Shown one piece after another: positions 4,512-6,807 of a stretch of 6,807 nt of DNA. The notes under the pieces were generated by a model, which worked only from the letters and a program-made list of their open reading frames with translations, ran no database searches and was not told where the DNA came from. Where the stretch lies: contig CALICC010000122.1 of assembly GCA_938049325.1 (NCBI GenBank), forward strand, positions 1 to 6,807. The letters run 5' to 3'. Position 1 is the stretch's first letter; the number at the start of each line of letters is the position of its first letter. This stretch comes from an uncultured Ilumatobacter sp. Its GTDB lineage: Bacteria > Actinomycetota > Acidimicrobiia > Acidimicrobiales > Ilumatobacteraceae. The position numbers and the translations under genes are program-made.

Positions 4512-6806
4512 TCACGATGGAGTCGCTTCGGGATGGTCCTGACCGAGCCACGCTGTCAGGCCTGTTCGTGCCGCTGCAGCCACGACGCCGATTCCGGGTC
4601 GCGCTGCGGGGTCGTGCTCGGCCGCTGAACAGAGATCCGCAAGCGCGGTCGCACCCAGGAGTCGCGCGCTCGACTTGAGCGTGTGTGCTTGGCGAGCGGC
4701 GAGGTCAGAATCGGCTCCGGCAACATCTGACTTACGGGCATCGAGTTCGGTCAGGAACGTGCGCACGAGACCTTCGACGACAGAACGGTCGCCGAGTTCT
4801 TCGACGAGACCGTCGAGTACGGCGACGTCGACGTCTGTCGCCGCATCCGCGTTGACCGCCGACTCTTCGGCTGCCACAGCTTGCTCGGCTGCCGACATGG
4901 TCTTCTGCAAGGCCACCCGCAGCCGTTCGAGGCCGACCGGCTTGGGCAGAAACGCATCCATTCCAGCGTCGAGACATGCTTGTTCGTCTGCGGCGGTCGA
5001 ACTCGCCGTGACACCGATGATCGGTGTGGTGATCCCCCGCCGGCGAATCTCCCGCGTCGCGTCGCGGCCATTCATCCCGGGGAGCTGGTGGTCCATCAGA
5101 ATCACGTCGAACGAGCTCTCGTTCAGCATGCGTAACCCGACCTCTGCGCTCTCGGCGATCACGCCTTCGAGACCCAGGCGATCCAACTGGAGGCGTGCGA
5201 GCTGCTGGTTGACCGGCGTGTCCTCGACCACCAGCACTCGCTCGCGACGAGGCCGCGCGATCGGGCCCGTGCGGTCCACATCGGGACCCTCCACTGCGCT
5301 GACGAGTGGGATCGAGAACGAGAATTCCGAGCCCTTCCCGAGGGTGCTGTCGACATCGATGACGCCGCCGAACGCTTCGACGAGCCGCTGGACGATGGCC
5401 AATCCGAGTCCGGCACCTCGTCGGTCACCACTGGTCGTCGCCGTCGCGAATGGTTCGAACACCCGTGCGAGCTGTTCGCGCGGGATTCCGACCCCGGTAT
5501 CGACGACGTCGAAGCGCAGGCGGCCGGGCGAGTCTTCGTCCGTCAGCTTGCTCACGGACAATGTCACCGACCCCTGCTCGGTGAACTTCACGGCGTTGCC
5601 GACGAGGTTCCCGAGCACCTGCTGGAGTCGCGCAGGATCGACCGTGATGAGGTGCGGAACGTCATCGGCGACCGAGTCGAGGACTTCGATGCGACCGTCA
5701 GCCGCCGATCGCGCCACACGCGTGACGTCGCGAACCAGGTCGCGCACCGCAACCGGCGCCGGCCGAAGCTCGAATCGGCCGACTTCCATACGAGCCGCGT
5801 CGAGAAGGTCGTCGGTGACCGACGTGAGTCGGTTGAGCTGGCGCTGCAGCGTGGCCGCGAGATCACGCGGGCCCTCCGTGAGGGTGTCGTCGGACGCGAG
5901 CAATTCCGCGAGACCCGACATGGCGTGCAACGGGTTGCGCAACTCGTGGCTGACCGTCGCCAGCAGGTTCGAGCGATGCTCCGCCTCGGCAACCGCCTCG
6001 TCACGCAGATTGGCGACCGCGCGAATGTTGTTGCGTTCGGCGGTGACGTTACGCGTCGACAAGACGATGCCACGCAGATCGTCATCATCGAGCATGTTCC
6101 TCACGGTGACTTCGAGCGTCTCGATCTTGCGATCCGCTCGTTGCACGCGGAAGTCCTCGGTGATGACGACGTCGGGAGCCGCCAACACTTCGTTGCGAAC
6201 TTCCATCACGCGTTCCAGGTCGTCTGGCACGATCACATCGAGGATCGTGCGCTGCTCCCAGTACTCGGTCGGATAGCCCAACGTCTCCCGATATCGGCCT
6301 GTCGTTTCGGTGACGTTGCCGTCCTCGTCGACCAGCGTGAGCGTCCCCGCCGAGTGCACGAGCAGCTTGCGCACCAGTTCGTCGTTGACGCCAGGACGCA
6401 CGAGCACCGGTTCGGTACGAGCGATCAGTCCGGTACACATACCGTCGTTCAGGAGCGCACGGATGACGACGTTTCCATCGAACTCGGTGCCGTCCGCTCG
6501 AACGAAGCGCTTGACGGTGCGGAACTCGTCGAGGTCGCCGGTCACGAGTCGCGTGAGATACGACAGCGTCCACTCCTGATCGCCCGGTCGAGAGAGCATT
6601 CCGACGTCGAGGTCAGTTGCGCGGTCGTACCCGAAGAGCTCATAGAAGTCGTCGTTCGCGGCGAGGATTCGACCGCTGGGGTCGCTCAGGGACAGTGCCA
6701 CAGCCGCGCGGTCGAACGCTTCGACGAGTCGTTGGTCCGAGATGTCTGGCACGGGGTTCAGTTTTGTCGAGTTCACCCGGTCGTGCTCCGAATCGTGCAT
6801 GTTCAT
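4512..6806 (-). CDS. Hybrid histidine kinase, PAS-PAS-HisKA-HATPase-REC-Hpt
   Basis: The protein has 764 residues from the ATG at 6804-6806, which lies one base from the window edge. The true start could therefore be upstream (5' possibly incomplete) or the ATG at 6800. Domains: PAS 1, about 22-137 (VALSLSDPSGRILAANDDF); PAS 2, about 143-258 (GTLTLVDEDG); HisKA with H-box ATVSHELRNPLHAMSG and His287; HATPase with N-box GNLVGNAVKF (Asn404), G1 DTGVG (Asp436-Gly440) and G2 GAGLGLA (464-470); receiver, about 522-636, with Glu528/Asp529, phospho-acceptor Asp572 in ILMDHQLPG, Thr600 and Lys622 in PKP; an Ala/Glu-rich linker, about 638-660; Hpt, about 661-755, with His708 in AHTLKSSARLLGA. All key phosphorelay residues are present. 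There is no transmembrane segment, so it is cytosolic. The complete His-Asp-His chain implies a separate response regulator as final acceptor, not visible here. It precedes H-NOX by 52 bp in the same direction, so the PAS ligand and the NO signal may be integrated; that is inferred. Confidence 0.95.
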   Translation of the reverse strand: MNMHDSEHDRVNSTKLNPVPDISDQRLVEAFDRAAVALSLSDPSGRILAANDDFYELFGYDRATDLDVGMLSRPGDQEWTLSYLTRLVTGDLDEFRTVKRFVRADGTEFDGNVVIRALLNDGMCTGLIARTEPVLVRPGVNDELVRKLLVHSAGTLTLVDEDGNVTETTGRYRETLGYPTEYWEQRTILDVIVPDDLERVMEVRNEVLAAPDVVITEDFRVQRADRKIETLEVTVRNMLDDDDLRGIVLSTRNVTAERNNIRAVANLRDEAVAEAEHRSNLLATVSHELRNPLHAMSGLAELLASDDTLTEGPRDLAATLQRQLNRLTSVTDDLLDAARMEVGRFELRPAPVAVRDLVRDVTRVARSAADGRIEVLDSVADDVPHLITVDPARLQQVLGNLVGNAVKFTEQGSVTLSVSKLTDEDSPGRLRFDVVDTGVGIPREQLARVFEPFATATTSGDRRGAGLGLAIVQRLVEAFGGVIDVDSTLGKGSEFSFSIPLVSAVEGPDVDRTGPIARPRRERVLVVEDTPVNQQLARLQLDRLGLEGVIAESAEVGLRMLNESSFDVILMDHQLPGMNGRDATREIRRRGITTPIIGVTASSTAADEQACLDAGMDAFLPKPVGLERLRVALQKTMSAAEQAVAAEESAVNADAATDVDVAVLDGLVEELGDRSVVEGLVRTFLTELDARKSDVAGADSDLAARQAHTLKSSARLLGATALADLCSAAEHDPAARPGIGVVAAAARTGLTAWLGQDHPEATPS

Positions 6807-6807
6807 G

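Noticed and set aside
4675..6276. Long plus-strand open frame of 533 codons
   Set aside because: It is antisense to the hybrid kinase, whose domains are all intact. The translation is Ser/Arg/Thr-rich low complexity without motifs.

Overview
The window is GC-rich and densely coded, with strong G/C bias at third codon positions, many Asp/Glu/Val/Thr residues, and GTG as well as ATG starts. Together with a DUF6923-like secreted propeller and a sulfotransferase-like neighbour, this fits a high-GC actinobacterium, possibly of the Acidimicrobiia/Ilumatobacter type. That placement is an inference; no taxonomic marker gene is present. I see no tRNA, rRNA, CRISPR array, insertion sequence or phage gene.

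Left part (1-864): a minus-strand sulfotransferase-like gene runs off the left edge without reaching its stop. It has a PAPS-loop-like N-terminus. A 121-bp divergent intergenic region with two inverted repeats separates it from the next gene. One of those repeats covers the ribosome binding site of the plus-strand operon.

Middle part (865-3041): a two-gene plus-strand operon joined by an ATGA overlap. The first gene encodes a secreted two-domain protein, with a beta-propeller-like N-terminal half and a concanavalin-A-like C-terminal half. The second encodes a lipoprotein with a thioredoxin-like fold whose usual CXXC is reduced to CXXS. Both products should act outside the cytoplasm. The operon converges with the next one, leaving only 18 bp between the stops, and hairpins lie at and just beyond the junction.

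Right part (3060-6806): a minus-strand operon read from right to left. It begins with a hybrid histidine kinase (PAS-PAS-HisKA-HATPase-REC-Hpt) and then, 52 bp later, an H-NOX (heme nitric oxide/oxygen binding) protein. A short sensor-less histidine kinase follows, whose start overlaps the H-NOX stop by 4 bp. The H-NOX has the proximal heme histidine and the YxSxR motif, and it lacks the distal tyrosine used for O2 binding. It also carries a Cys/His/Cys/Cys set spaced like the zinc site known from some proteobacterial H-NOX proteins. The likely reading is a cytosolic nitric-oxide-sensing phosphorelay: H-NOX controls the short kinase, and the REC and Hpt domains of the hybrid kinase may collect or relay phosphate. 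No response regulator with an output domain is visible, so the final target must lie outside the window. This H-NOX/two-kinase operon is the most interesting content here.
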